Assembly (NCBI GenBank): GCA_021737645.1
Contig: JAIPDO010000009.1
Span: forward strand, 20,984-84,983
Direction: 5' to 3'
DNA length: 64,000 nucleotides
Source: Desulfarculaceae bacterium
GTDB lineage: Bacteria; Desulfobacterota; Desulfarculia; Desulfarculales; Desulfarculaceae
Shown: positions 44,504 through 58,267 of the stretch, piece by piece
Position numbering within the stretch: the first letter of the stretch is position 1
Layout of the letters: each line of letters starts with the position of its first letter
The notes under the pieces: generated by a model
Seen by the model: the letters and a program-made list of their open reading frames with translations, nothing else
Told to the model about the DNA's origin: nothing
The model's database searches: none
Program-made: the position numbers and the translations under genes

Positions 44504-45506
44504 TCAGTAGACTTCCGGTTTGGGCTCGCGGGTCATCAACTCGTGCAGGGCCTCTTCCGGCTTGGTGCCCCGGTAGATAACCCCGTCCACCGCCTCGATG
44601 ATGGGCATCTCCACCCCATTGCGCCGGGCCAGCTCCAGGACGGTCTTGGTGTTTTTCACCCCCTCGGCCACCTGGCGCATGGAGGCGGTGATCTGATCGA
44701 TGGTCTCGCCCTTGGCCAGGCGGGTGCCCACGGTGCGGTTGCGGCTCAGCGAGCCGGTGCAGGTCAGCACCAGATCGCCCAGCCCGGACAGCCCGGACAG
44801 GGTGGCCATATCCGCCCCCAGGCTAAGGCCCAGGCGGGACATCTCGGCCAGGCCGCGAGTAATCATGGCGCTCATGGCGTTGTGCCCCAGCTCCAGGCCC
44901 GCCACCATGCCCGCGGCGATGGCCAGGGGGTTTTTCACCGCCCCGCCCAGCTCCACGCCGGTCATGTCGCCGCTGGTGTAGACCCTGAAGCGCGGCCCGG
45001 CAAAGGCGGCCTGCACCGCCTGGGCCACCTCGGGCCGTTCACCGGCCACGGTCACCGCGGTGGGGGCCCCGGCGGCCACCTCCTTGGCGAAGCTGGGCCC
45101 GGACAGGGCGGCCAGATGACTGTGGTGCTCCGGGGCCAACACGTCGGCGGCCACCTGGCACATGGTGAAGCCGGTCTGGCCCTCGATGCCCTTGGAGCAG
45201 GCCACGATATTGGCCTGGGCGGGCAGATGGGGCGCGGCCTGGCTGAGCACGGTCCGGAAAACGTGGGTGGGCATAACCAGCACCACCAGCCCGGCCCCGG
45301 TGAGGGCCTGGGCCAGGTCGCTTGCGCCCTCCAGCTCGGGGTGCAGGGGGAAACCGGGCAGGAACACCGGGTTGGCGTGCTCTTGGTTGATGGCCTGGGC
45401 CACCTCGGGCTCGTAGGCCCACAGGCGCACCCGGTGGCCGCTGCGGGCCAAGTGATCGGCCAGGGCGGTGCCCCAGGCGCCCGCCCCGATCACCGTCACC
45501 ATTTGG

Positions 45507-45517
<11 letters not shown>
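44504..45517 (-). CDS. gpsA: NAD(P)-dependent glycerol-3-phosphate dehydrogenase
   Basis: GpsA reduces dihydroxyacetone phosphate to sn-glycerol-3-phosphate for phospholipid synthesis. It has 337 aa and the Rossmann motif [18 protein letters not shown]. Further blocks are [30 protein letters not shown], the catalytic lysine region [38 protein letters not shown], and [18 protein letters not shown] (substrate loop). The start (ATG 45517 or 45514) overlaps the gyrA 3' end by about 10 bases, so the two are coupled. The pairing with gyrA is conserved in a number of Desulfobacterota, as far as I recall. Confidence 0.97.
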
Positions 45518-48056
<2,539 letters not shown>

Positions 48057-48396
48057 TTACTTTAACCTTTAGCGCTTGCCGCCCTGGGGTGGTCCGAAAC
48101 TGGCCCTCCGCGGCGGCTGAAGCAAATTCATTGGCGATACGGCTGGGGAGGCGCGGCTGGGAACCCCCCTCGCCCCGCACCCTCCGGCAACCTTTCGCCG
48201 ACCGAGCAATTATAGCAACAACTGCGCGGATTAGCAAACAAAATCACCCCAGAGACCCCCTCGCAGGGGCCTGTTTTAGCAGGCCTTTTTCCTGGCCGCC
48301 AACCCCGGCCGCCCCAGGGGCCGCACGGCTTGTGCGGCGCGGGCCGGCGTGCTAGCCTGAGACAGTTAATTTTGCGGATAATCAGGAGGGTCGGCC

Positions 48397-49188
48397 ATGA
48401 CGGAGCCGCTGAGAGCCGGGGGTTGGATTGCGCTGTCGGGGGCCGTCTTGCTTGCGGCGGGCCTGTTGCTCTGCGGCTGCAACTCCCAGGCGGACCAGGA
48501 CCAAACCAAGAGCCAGACCACCACCACCCTGGCCGCGCCCCCCACCCCAAAGGCCGCCACGGCCGATAAGCCCGAGCCGCCCGCCCAGACCGGAGCGGCA
48601 GCCGCGCCCCAGCCCGCCACCGCGCAAAGCGGCCCCGCCAGCCTGCTGGAAGAGGCCCGCCAATCCCTGGCCCAGGGCCAAGACCGCCAGGCGCTGGGCC
48701 GCATCGATGACGCGGCCCAGGCCCTGTGGCAAAGCCTGCCCCTGGAGCTGTCCCGGGCCACCCTGGTGAGCGAACCGGCCAAGGGCTACGGCATTTACCA
48801 GCCCCGCCAGGATGACGTATATTTGGTGGCCAGCCCGGAGCGCCCGGTGTTTCCCGGCAAGGGCCAGCCCATGTACATTTACCTGGAGCCGGTGAGCTAC
48901 GGAGTCAAAGCCCTGCCCGACGGCCGCAGGGAGATATCCTTTGCCATGGACGTGGAGTTGTTCGACGGCCAAGGCAAGCAGCTTTTCAGCAAAAAGGACT
49001 TTATGCGCGCGCAGACCGTGTCGCACCATTTTGACCGCCAGTTTTTCTTGAATGTCACCGTTAACCTGAAAGGAGCCCCCACCGGGGCCTACAAACTGCG
49101 CCTCACCCTCAAGGATCTGGTGAAGGGCCAACAGGCCGTGGCCGACTTGCCGGTGAAACTGGCCATGGCTCCCCTGGAAAAGAAATAG
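48397..49188 (+). CDS. Probable lipoprotein of unknown function
   Basis: This 263-aa protein has a hydrophobic N-terminus ending in LLLCGCNSQ, a plausible lipobox (LCGC), so it is probably an envelope lipoprotein. A low-complexity Thr/Pro/Ala/Gln linker follows (residues 35-75). A short helical repeat (SLLEEARQSLAQGQDRQALGRIDDAAQALWQ) precedes a beta-rich domain (VYLVASPERPVFPGKGQPMYIYLEPVSYGVKALPDGRREISFAMDVELFDGQGKQLFSKKDFMRAQTVS...FFLNVTVNLKGAPTGAYKLRLTLKDLVKGQ). No family was named with confidence. The ATG follows ATCAGGAGGGTC. Confidence 0.75.
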   Translation: MTEPLRAGGWIALSGAVLLAAGLLLCGCNSQADQDQTKSQTTTTLAAPPTPKAATADKPEPPAQTGAAAAPQPATAQSGPASLLEEARQSLAQGQDRQALGRIDDAAQALWQSLPLELSRATLVSEPAKGYGIYQPRQDDVYLVASPERPVFPGKGQPMYIYLEPVSYGVKALPDGRREISFAMDVELFDGQGKQLFSKKDFMRAQTVSHHFDRQFFLNVTVNLKGAPTGAYKLRLTLKDLVKGQQAVADLPVKLAMAPLEKK

Positions 49189-49360
49189 CCGGGACGGCCC
49201 AAAGGCCGGACCCGAAAGTTGCCGCAAACGCCTATGCCCTGCCCATGGCATCCGCCGGGCGTCTCCCAAGGGGCGCCGCCCCGATGGGGGCAACCCCGTG
49301 GAGCGCCCGCAAGTTAAAGCAAACGGTTTAGCTTGGTGGAAACTTTGGTAAGGAGCGATT

Positions 49361-50305
49361 ATGTCAGGTAAGTTGGCTGGATACATCCGCTGGAAACATG
49401 ACCACGTGGACGCCCTCAATGCCGGGGCTCAGGTGATCGACACGGCCAAAGGGCCGGTGGAATACGCCATGGTGGGCGATGAGGGCCCGGTGCTGGCGGT
49501 GAACCACGGCGGGCCGGGGGGCTACGACCAGGGGCTGGTGATCACCTGCCGCCTTCAAAATCACGGATTCCGGGTGCTTGCCTGGTCCCGCCCCGGCTAT
49601 CTGCGCACCCCCATCAGCGATGGCCGCACCCTGAGCGAGCAGGCCGACGTCTTGGCCGCCCTCCTGGACGCGCTGAACATAGAAAAGGCCGCGATCATGG
49701 GCGCTTCCGCCGGCGGGCCGATCACCCTGGCCATGGGCTACACCCATCCCGAGAAGGTGTCCTGCCTCATCAGCGAGTGCGGGGTGAGCCTGGCCTACGG
49801 CAAGCAGTTCAAGACCAGCCAGAAGCTGTTCGAGCACCTGATGTTCAACGACCCGTTCATGTGGCTTTACGAGCAGTACGAGCGCCTGGCCCCGGAAAGC
49901 ACCCTGCGCAGCTTCATCAAGCTGGAGAGCACCCTGGACAAGGAGCACGTGGAGGCCCTGGTTAAGAGCATCGAGGCCGACCCGGAGCGCGTGGGCCTGA
50001 TGCTGGACATGATCGGCACCATGTGCCCCATCAGCCTACGGCGCGAGGGCATGGAAAACGACATGGCCCAGATGGCGCTCATCGACACCCTGCCGGTGGA
50101 AAAGATCACCGCCCCGCTGCTTCTGGTGCACGGCGACCACGATGCCGACGTACCCATCGCCCACGCCCGCTACGTGGCCGAGCACGCGCCCCACGCCGAG
50201 CTGATGGTCATAGAAAACGGCTACCACCTGCTGGGCATGAGCGATCAGGCCCAGGAGATCGCCGACCGGGAGCTGAGCTTCCTGCAAACCCATCTAAAAG
50301 CATAA
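49361..50305 (+). CDS. Alpha/beta hydrolase
   Basis: This 314-aa cytoplasmic alpha/beta hydrolase has the oxyanion-region HGGPGGYDQG, nucleophile elbow GASAGG (Ser), acid DHDADVP and catalytic His NGYHLL, so the triad is complete. The HGGPGG motif is like proline iminopeptidase, but substrate prediction is unsafe. It starts after AAGGAGCG and lies 15 bases ahead of a second hydrolase, probably in the same operon. Confidence 0.88.
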   Translation: MSGKLAGYIRWKHDHVDALNAGAQVIDTAKGPVEYAMVGDEGPVLAVNHGGPGGYDQGLVITCRLQNHGFRVLAWSRPGYLRTPISDGRTLSEQADVLAALLDALNIEKAAIMGASAGGPITLAMGYTHPEKVSCLISECGVSLAYGKQFKTSQKLFEHLMFNDPFMWLYEQYERLAPESTLRSFIKLESTLDKEHVEALVKSIEADPERVGLMLDMIGTMCPISLRREGMENDMAQMALIDTLPVEKITAPLLLVHGDHDADVPIAHARYVAEHAPHAELMVIENGYHLLGMSDQAQEIADRELSFLQTHLKA

Positions 50306-50319
50306 CGTAAGGAACCTAC

Positions 50320-51123
50320 ATGCCATTGCTGGAGCTAGACGGCTACCGCCTGTATTACGAGACCCACGGCCAGGGCTTTCCTCTGGTGCTGATCCGGGGC
50401 CTGGGCTCCAACATGGAGCACTGGTACGAGCAGGTCCCGGCCTTCAGCCGTGATTACCAGGTCATCACCTTCAACAACCGGGGCATCGGCCGCTCCAGCG
50501 CCCCGGCGTTGCCCTGGAGCATCAAGCAGATGGCCGGGGACGTGGCCGCCCTGATCGAGGGGGTGGCCGGAGGCCGGGCCCATGTGCTGGGCATCTCCAT
50601 GGGTGGCATGATCGCTCAGGAACTGGCCCTGGCCTGGCCACAGCGGGTGGCCGGGCTGGTGCTCACCGCCACCCACTGCGGCGGCGCGCACAAGGTGATG
50701 CCCACCGACGAGACCATGGAACTTTTCGCCAAGATGGTAAACGGCACCACCGTGGCCGAGCAGATGGAGGGGCGCAAGGCTCTGTTCTCCCTGGAGACCC
50801 TGGACAACCGCCCCGAGGTGCTGGAGCGCTACACCCAGGTGGCCGCGGCCTACGCCTGCCCGCCGGAGGTGATGCAGGGCCAGTGGGAGGCCATCCAGGA
50901 GTTCGACACCTACGAGCGCCTGCCCCAGATCAGCGCCCCCACCCTGGTGTTGGCCGGGGCCGACGACCGCCTGGTGCCCCAGGGCAACGCCGATATCCTG
51001 GCCGAGCGCATCCCCGGGGCCAAGCTGGTTTTAATACCCCAGGCGGGTCACCAACTGGTGATCGAAGAGCCCCGGCAAACCAACGCCGCAGTGCTGAAAT
51101 TTTTGGCCTCCCTGCCCGCCTAG
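50320..51123 (+). CDS. Alpha/beta hydrolase (second of a tandem pair)
   Basis: This 267-aa hydrolase has the N-terminal LVLIRGLGSNMEHWYEQVPAFSRDYQVITFNNRGIGRS. The nucleophile elbow is GISMGGMIAQELAL (Ser), the acid GADDRLVP and the His GHQLVIEEP, giving a complete triad. It resembles the 3-oxoadipate enol-lactonase/bromoperoxidase-like branch (RGxGRSS, GISMGG), but the true substrate is unknown. It follows the first hydrolase by 15 bases. The next gene is gyrB, after a 216-base gap. Confidence 0.88.
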   Translation: MPLLELDGYRLYYETHGQGFPLVLIRGLGSNMEHWYEQVPAFSRDYQVITFNNRGIGRSSAPALPWSIKQMAGDVAALIEGVAGGRAHVLGISMGGMIAQELALAWPQRVAGLVLTATHCGGAHKVMPTDETMELFAKMVNGTTVAEQMEGRKALFSLETLDNRPEVLERYTQVAAAYACPPEVMQGQWEAIQEFDTYERLPQISAPTLVLAGADDRLVPQGNADILAERIPGAKLVLIPQAGHQLVIEEPRQTNAAVLKFLASLPA

Positions 51124-51276
51124 GCAGCGCCTTTGGCCGCCCCAAAGGTGCACTGAGCCCACATAGAGCGCTTACTTTAAGCCGCCTCGTCCCCACCCCT
51201 GGGGCCGGGGCGGCTTTGCCTCATGATTACCAGGGGTTGCGAAGCGGGTTTTTCGGGGCGAAATATCAAAAAATTG

Positions 51277-51304
51277 TTGCAAATTTCGTGGTTTAGGTCA
51301 TAAT
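51277..51304 (+). promoter_or_regulatory. Candidate gyrB promoter
   Basis: TTGCAA (51277-51282), a 16-base spacer and CATAAT (51299-51304) lie 36 bases upstream of the gyrB ATG, within an A/T-rich patch. GGAAAGG sits just before the start codon. Confidence 0.5.
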
Positions 51305-51306
51305 AG

Positions 51307-53757
<2,451 letters not shown>

Positions 53758-53784
53758 CCGCCACCCGCGAAAGCAAGCATAACC

Positions 53785-53820
53785 AGACCCCGTGCCGGTA
53801 TCGGCGCGGGGTCTTTATTT
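53785..53820 (+). terminator. Rho-independent terminator after gyrB
   Basis: AGACCCCG (53785-53792) pairs with CGGGGTCT (53807-53814) around an inner TGCCG/CGGCG stem; a T-rich tail TTTATTT follows. Confidence 0.88.
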
Positions 53821-53877
53821 GGGGTGGGGCGGGGCGTGAGACGGCACGGCCAGGACTTTGAGCCGCCGCAATCGGGC

Positions 53878-53990
53878 ATCGTGTAGGTTGGGTAGAGGGC
53901 GCAGCCCGAAACCCAACAATATCCTTAGCTGGTCGCGCCCCCGTGAAAAGATGTCTGTTGGGTTTCGCTTCGCTCTACTTAACCTACGCT
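53878..53990. repeat. Two family 1 hairpin repeats in opposite orientations
   Basis: The first is GTTGGGT (53887-53893) with ACCCAAC (53911-53917), in the long form with the GCATCGTGTAG lead also seen at 35594. The second is GTTGGGT (53957-53963) with ACTTAAC (53977-53983), the short TTCGCTTCGCTC form with one weakened arm. Confidence 0.75.
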
Positions 53991-54038
53991 ATCGCTGTAA
54001 GCCGGGTGGCCCCGACACCGCCCTCCAGCAAATAGCTC

Positions 54039-54131
54039 CCGTCATTGCGAGGCCGGGCAGAGGCTGGGGTACGGTGAAACAGGGCCGCCCCTCCTGCCCG
54101 GCCGTGGCAATCTTCCGTTTCCTCGTCATGC
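54039..54131. repeat. Intergenic repeat, CATTGCGAGG...GGCAATCTTCC family
   Basis: CCCGTCATTGCGAGGCCGGGCAG ... CTGCCCGGCCGTGGCAATCTTCCGTTTCCTCGTCATGCC, close to the copy at 26964-27056. It ends 37 bases from the glycosyltransferase stop. Confidence 0.8.
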
Positions 54132-54167
54132 CTCCGTTCACCAGACACGGCCCAACCGCCCGCCCTC

Positions 54168-55388
54168 TCAGGCCACGCAGCGCCCCAGGTCCTCCGCCTC
54201 GGCGCGGGCCTGGCCCAGCAACACCTCGTCTATCTCGTCGATGACGCTCTCCGGGCTGATGCGGTTTATGTCCAGCCGGTTCACATAGCCATAGGCGTTG
54301 CTGGCCGCCTTGAAGGCCTGGGGGTCCCGCCGTATTTGGGGATGGCAGATCACGTGCACCCCCTGGCTTGTCTCCCTGGGGTAGGGGAGGCAGCGCCCGT
54401 AGTAGTTGCCGCTGTAGACCACGAACACCTTGTCCTTGCCCAGGGCCGCGGCCAGGTGCGGGGCCATGGTGTCGTTGGAGAGCATCAGGCCGGCCTTGGC
54501 GACAACCTGGGCCAACTCCCAGAGGGAGGTTTTGCCCACCAGGTCGGTGAAGCCGAAATCCAAGTGTTGCGCGAGGGCCTCGGCGTCCGGCCGGTCCGAG
54601 GCCGCGCCGCAGAGCACGATCTCCAGGCCGTAATTATCGAGCAGGTGCCTGCCCACCTGGGCGAAGTTGCCCAGGCCCCATTTCTTGGACACCGAACTAC
54701 CGCCTATGAAAAACACCGCGTAATCAAAGGACGGATCAAAGCTTGCCCCCGAGGGCTGTTGGGCTATCTCGGGCTTGGTCATGGGAAGCGGCCTGTTCAG
54801 AAGGTTCTCGAAAAACTCCCGGTTCCGGTTGAATTCAAAAACGACCTCACCGGCGGCGGGGAGCAGCCGGGTGTAGTAGCGGTCGCTCCGGCGTTTTTGC
54901 CGCATGGTCAGGTTGGAAAAATCACCGGCGCTGCCGATCTTTTCCCTGGCCCGCACCAGCTTGACGATGCTGTCGACGTTCCAGAAGTCGCGGCTGTACA
55001 CCGGGCTGACCACGACCTCGTATCCTTGGCGGGTGATTTCCCGGAGCTTTTGGAAGCGGTACACCAGGCTGCGGTTGAACCGCTCCAGGTCCAGCCAAAT
55101 CACCTCTTCGCAAAACTTGGCGTCCAGCTTTTCAAACAAATCCCGCCAGGCGCTGTTGCCCAACAGGGTGAATTGGTAGCCCTGGTATTGGGGGTCTTGT
55201 TTGAGCGCCTGGATGAAATTCCTGAACAACACGTAGTCGCCGATCAGGTCGATGCGAACCAGCAAAAGAGACTTTTCCCCGATCCTGCAAGACGGGCGTA
55301 TCAGCCGGTTCATCAGAGCGTAGATCAGGTGTCTGACGATTGTTTTCAACTTGCGGATCATCACGGCAACCGGGTGTCCCTGGAACAT
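54168..55388 (-). CDS. Glycosyltransferase family 9 (heptosyltransferase-like)
   Basis: This 406-aa transferase builds lipopolysaccharide core or other envelope glycans. Features are the N-terminal SLLLVRIDLIGDYVLFRNFIQALKQDPQY (GT9 lead), IGGSSVSKKWGLGNFAQVGRHLLDNYGLEIVLCGAASDRPDAEALAQ, VGKTSLWELAQVVAKAGLMLSNDTMAPHLAAALGKDKVFVVYSG (the nucleotide-sugar site NDTxxxHLAAAL) and a C-terminal PE-rich tail. The start is ATG 55388 or the inner ATG at 55361 (MIRKLK). It is isolated and not in an LPS cluster, so acceptor and donor are unknown. A diderm envelope is implied. Confidence 0.9.
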   Translation of the reverse strand: MFQGHPVAVMIRKLKTIVRHLIYALMNRLIRPSCRIGEKSLLLVRIDLIGDYVLFRNFIQALKQDPQYQGYQFTLLGNSAWRDLFEKLDAKFCEEVIWLDLERFNRSLVYRFQKLREITRQGYEVVVSPVYSRDFWNVDSIVKLVRAREKIGSAGDFSNLTMRQKRRSDRYYTRLLPAAGEVVFEFNRNREFFENLLNRPLPMTKPEIAQQPSGASFDPSFDYAVFFIGGSSVSKKWGLGNFAQVGRHLLDNYGLEIVLCGAASDRPDAEALAQHLDFGFTDLVGKTSLWELAQVVAKAGLMLSNDTMAPHLAAALGKDKVFVVYSGNYYGRCLPYPRETSQGVHVICHPQIRRDPQAFKAASNAYGYVNRLDINRISPESVIDEIDEVLLGQARAEAEDLGRCVA

Positions 55389-55630
55389 GGCAAAGTCGCG
55401 AGGGGCTATCGCATCGGAGGGGCAGGGCGGAGGGCGGACGGTTCGGCGGTCCCGAACCTGGCTCTGTAGCTTCCCTCCAAACCCAAACCTACCCTAATTT
55501 TAAAATAATCGCATCGCCGGGAATCCATGTTTCACGCCATGGACTTCGCCGCCCCCATACCCCAACCCCGCATGTCTATGCTACATTAACCCAGACCCCC
55601 CAAACGCAACCCCTCCAGGGAGGCCGTATC

Positions 55631-57067
55631 ATGCCCCGTAAAGCCCTCGCCCTCGCCGCACTGCTTCTGGCCGCCGTGTTCATCTGCGCCCCGGCTTCCC
55701 AAGCCGCCGCGCCCAACTACCCCGAGGTGGTGTTCATCCTGGACGCCTCGGGCAGCATGTGGGGCCAGGCGGGGGGCAAGGCCAAGATCGCCATAGCCAA
55801 ACAGGTCATGGCCCAGGCGGTGCCCGGCCTGCCCGCCGAGGTGCGTTTGGGCCTGGTGGCTTACGGTCACCGCAAAAAAGGCGACTGCTCCGACGTTGAG
55901 GTCCTGGTGGCCCCCGGCTCCAGCGACCGCGCGGGCCTGCTCAAGAAGGTGCAGGCGCTCAGCCCCAAGGGCAAGACGCCCATCGCCGGTTCGCTAAAGC
56001 AGACCGCCGAGATGCTAAAGGCAAAGGAAAATGAAACCACCATCGTGCTGGTCAGCGACGGCATCGAGACCTGCGACGCCGATCCCTGCGGGGTGGTCAA
56101 GGCCCTCAAGGCCAGCGGCATCAAGTTCGTGCTGCAGGTGGTGGGCTTCGACGTGGACGCCAAGGGCAAACAGCAGCTGACCTGCCTGGCCCAGGCGGGC
56201 GGGGGCAAGTACTTCAGCGCCGGTGACGCGGCCGGGCTGCTGGCCGCTTTGGAGGCGGTGAAAAAAGAGGTCGTGGTCAAGGTGGAGGCGGCCAAGACGG
56301 TCAAGACCAAGGCCAAGAGCCGCCTTGGCAAGCTGAAGATGAGCCTGCCCGCAGACTCCCTCAAGAGCCTGGCCGGGTTCCGCATCATCCGCCTGAAGGA
56401 CAACAAGGTGCTCAAGGAGGCCAAAAAGGTGGCGGGCGAGCATCCCCTGTTGGCCGGTAAATACAAGGTGGTGCTTTTGTTCGCCCAGCCCAACTACCGC
56501 AAGCCCGACCAGGCGGTGCTGGGCGATTACGAGATCACCGGCGGCGAGGTCACCGAGGTGGCCCTGGGCGCGGTTGCGCTAAACATAGCCAAGGGGCTGA
56601 CCAAGGCGGTGAGCGGCGTTAGCCTGGTTGACCAGAAAAGCGGCAAGCCCTTCATCACCCACATCAGCAAAGACAACGACTACTACCTGTTCAAAACCCG
56701 CCCGGTGCCTCCGGGAGACTACACCGTGCGCCTGCACTACAGCCTTAGCCCCCAGCCCACCGTGGTGGCCAAGGACCTCAAGGTGTCGGCGGGCCAGACG
56801 GCCACCGCCACGGTGGACAGCGGCATCGCCCTGAAAAAGGCCCCCGGGGTTACCGGCTGGGACCTCCACCCCAGCGGCCAGGACAAGCCGGTCTTGCAGG
56901 TGCGGCGGCGCTTTGACAACGACTTCCCCCTGTGGAAGTCCTTCGCGGTGCCGCCGGGCACCTACGACCTCTACGTGCTGCAAAAGGGCATGACCGAGCC
57001 TCTGCCGGTGGGCGAGGGCATTGTGGTGGAAAAAGGCAAGACCGTGGTCTTCGACGCCGGGCTATAG
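55631..57067 (+). CDS. Exported von Willebrand factor A (VWA) domain protein
   Basis: This 478-aa protein starts at the ATG at 55631 after GGGAGG; the track begins 97 codons early. A signal peptide (ALALAALLLAAVFICAPASQAAA) leads into a VWA domain (residues 30-215) with a MIDAS motif DASGSMW, the conserved Thr in SPKGKTPIAGSL and the Asp in LVSDGIETCDADPCG. A Lys/Ala-rich region (220-260) and a long beta-rich part with repeated PxGxYTVRL-like strands follow. It is probably a periplasmic or surface adhesion protein. The pair with the next gene (12 bases on) suggests an exported two-gene unit. Confidence 0.88.
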   Translation: MPRKALALAALLLAAVFICAPASQAAAPNYPEVVFILDASGSMWGQAGGKAKIAIAKQVMAQAVPGLPAEVRLGLVAYGHRKKGDCSDVEVLVAPGSSDRAGLLKKVQALSPKGKTPIAGSLKQTAEMLKAKENETTIVLVSDGIETCDADPCGVVKALKASGIKFVLQVVGFDVDAKGKQQLTCLAQAGGGKYFSAGDAAGLLAALEAVKKEVVVKVEAAKTVKTKAKSRLGKLKMSLPADSLKSLAGFRIIRLKDNKVLKEAKKVAGEHPLLAGKYKVVLLFAQPNYRKPDQAVLGDYEITGGEVTEVALGAVALNIAKGLTKAVSGVSLVDQKSGKPFITHISKDNDYYLFKTRPVPPGDYTVRLHYSLSPQPTVVAKDLKVSAGQTATATVDSGIALKKAPGVTGWDLHPSGQDKPVLQVRRRFDNDFPLWKSFAVPPGTYDLYVLQKGMTEPLPVGEGIVVEKGKTVVFDAGL

Positions 57068-57079
57068 GGGAGGGCGGTC

Positions 57080-57733
57080 ATGAAAAAGTTGTCTCTAGTT
57101 CTGATGGCCTTGGCCCTGTGCCTGGCTATGGCCGCTACGGCCATGGCCGGGGATCGTTGCCTAAGGGTGCAGCTGGACGGCACCATAAAGCTGCGGCCCA
57201 AAAACCCGGCGGCCACCCAGGGCCAGCCGGGCAACGCCATGACCTCTTGCCGCACCAACGGCAAGTTTCACATCGAGCTTATCTTCCCGGAAAAGGGCGG
57301 CCCGGCGACCAGCCAAAAGAACTGGGTGGTAATCTCCGGCTTCGACTGCCCCCCCGATCAGCCGGGGTCGCGCTGTAGCCAGGAGGCCCACGCCAACGCT
57401 TTTTACCCCCGTCCCTTCGTGGTGCAGGCCTCGGCCCAGCCGGAAGGGGCCTTCAACTACGTGGTGGAGTTCCGCCTGGCCCAACTCCCCCCTGCCAGCC
57501 CCATCACCATCACCATCCAGTGCGAGGGCGCACCGGGCGATGTCAGCGACTACGGCTCCAACTATCGCCAGCTCATGCTGCCCTGGCATCTCAACAAGAT
57601 GGTGCTCAACGCGGCGCTGAACAAATCGCGCCACAAGCACCATCCGTTGATGGATCTGCCGCCGTTTCTTTTGGCCGACGTGGAGTGGGACGAGCTGGTC
57701 ACCCTGGTGCCCTGCGAGAACTTCAAATATTAG
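57080..57733 (+). CDS. Exported protein of unknown function
   Basis: This 217-aa protein has a signal peptide (LSLVLMALALCLAMAATAMAGD). The mature part contains five cysteines (DRCLRV, SCRTNG, GFDCPPD, RCSQEA, QCEGAP) and a later LVPCENFKY. It is beta-like (FHIELIFPEKGG, FNYVVEFRLAQLPPASPITITIQCEGAPGDVSDYGSNYRQLMLPWHLN). No family was recognised. It follows the VWA gene by 12 bases and is probably exported and functions with it. A small hairpin (ATGCCGGCTATAG...CTATAGCCAGCAT) lies just after its stop. Confidence 0.7.
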   Translation: MKKLSLVLMALALCLAMAATAMAGDRCLRVQLDGTIKLRPKNPAATQGQPGNAMTSCRTNGKFHIELIFPEKGGPATSQKNWVVISGFDCPPDQPGSRCSQEAHANAFYPRPFVVQASAQPEGAFNYVVEFRLAQLPPASPITITIQCEGAPGDVSDYGSNYRQLMLPWHLNKMVLNAALNKSRHKHHPLMDLPPFLLADVEWDELVTLVPCENFKY

Positions 57734-57801
57734 GCAATATGGATGCCGGCTATAGGACCGTGCCCTATAGCCAGCATCCACTTAAGTCAAGGCCATCGCC
57801 T

Positions 57802-58266
57802 TTAGGGCTTTTGGCTCTCCAGCGCATACAGCACATAGGTTTCGCTGGTGGTCAACTTTGGCCTATTACCCGCAAAACAGTAATAGGGCGGTTTCTCATC
57901 ATAAGAAACTTCACTAGTCATTTTAAAATTATTGACGCCGGCTTCATATAACAACCCTACGGATACGACGTACCGGTCCTTTTTTCTTTTCCAGACATCA
58001 TCCGCAAACTTATAGTGAAGCCTTGTTCCGCAGTTGCTGCAAAAATTCCATGTTGCCCATATTGCGGGCTTATACCCTTTTACCAGTTCGGATCCTTGAA
58101 TAATTTTTACGTCATTACATTTTGCGCCGAAACCGGGGCCGCTGTGGATGAACTGGCACGTACTACAATGGCAGGCGGTGAATCCAGGGTCTACCCCGGA
58201 GATTTCCAACACTACTTTTTCACAGCAACATTTTGCGGTAACTTTAGATATTCTTTCGCTGGACAT
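57802..58266 (-). CDS. GFA family zinc protein (AT-rich)
   Basis: This 154-aa member of the GFA/CENP-V family has zinc ligands CCCEKV, ACHCSTCQF and FCSNCGTRLHY. Family members include glutathione-dependent formaldehyde-activating enzymes, but most have unknown substrates. It is cytoplasmic (no signal). It ends convergent to the exported gene at 57733 and lies 1 base after a related gene (58268-58912) on the same strand. Codon use is AT-rich (AAA, TTT, ATT) in contrast to the neighbours, which suggests horizontal origin. Confidence 0.85.
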   Translation of the reverse strand: MSSERISKVTAKCCCEKVVLEISGVDPGFTACHCSTCQFIHSGPGFGAKCNDVKIIQGSELVKGYKPAIWATWNFCSNCGTRLHYKFADDVWKRKKDRYVVSVGLLYEAGVNNFKMTSEVSYDEKPPYYCFAGNRPKLTTSETYVLYALESQKP

Positions 58267-58267
58267 A

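Noticed and set aside
49361-51123. Proline iminopeptidase or enol-lactonase names for the tandem hydrolases
   Set aside because: Triads are clear but substrate-specific residues are not; only the fold is supported.
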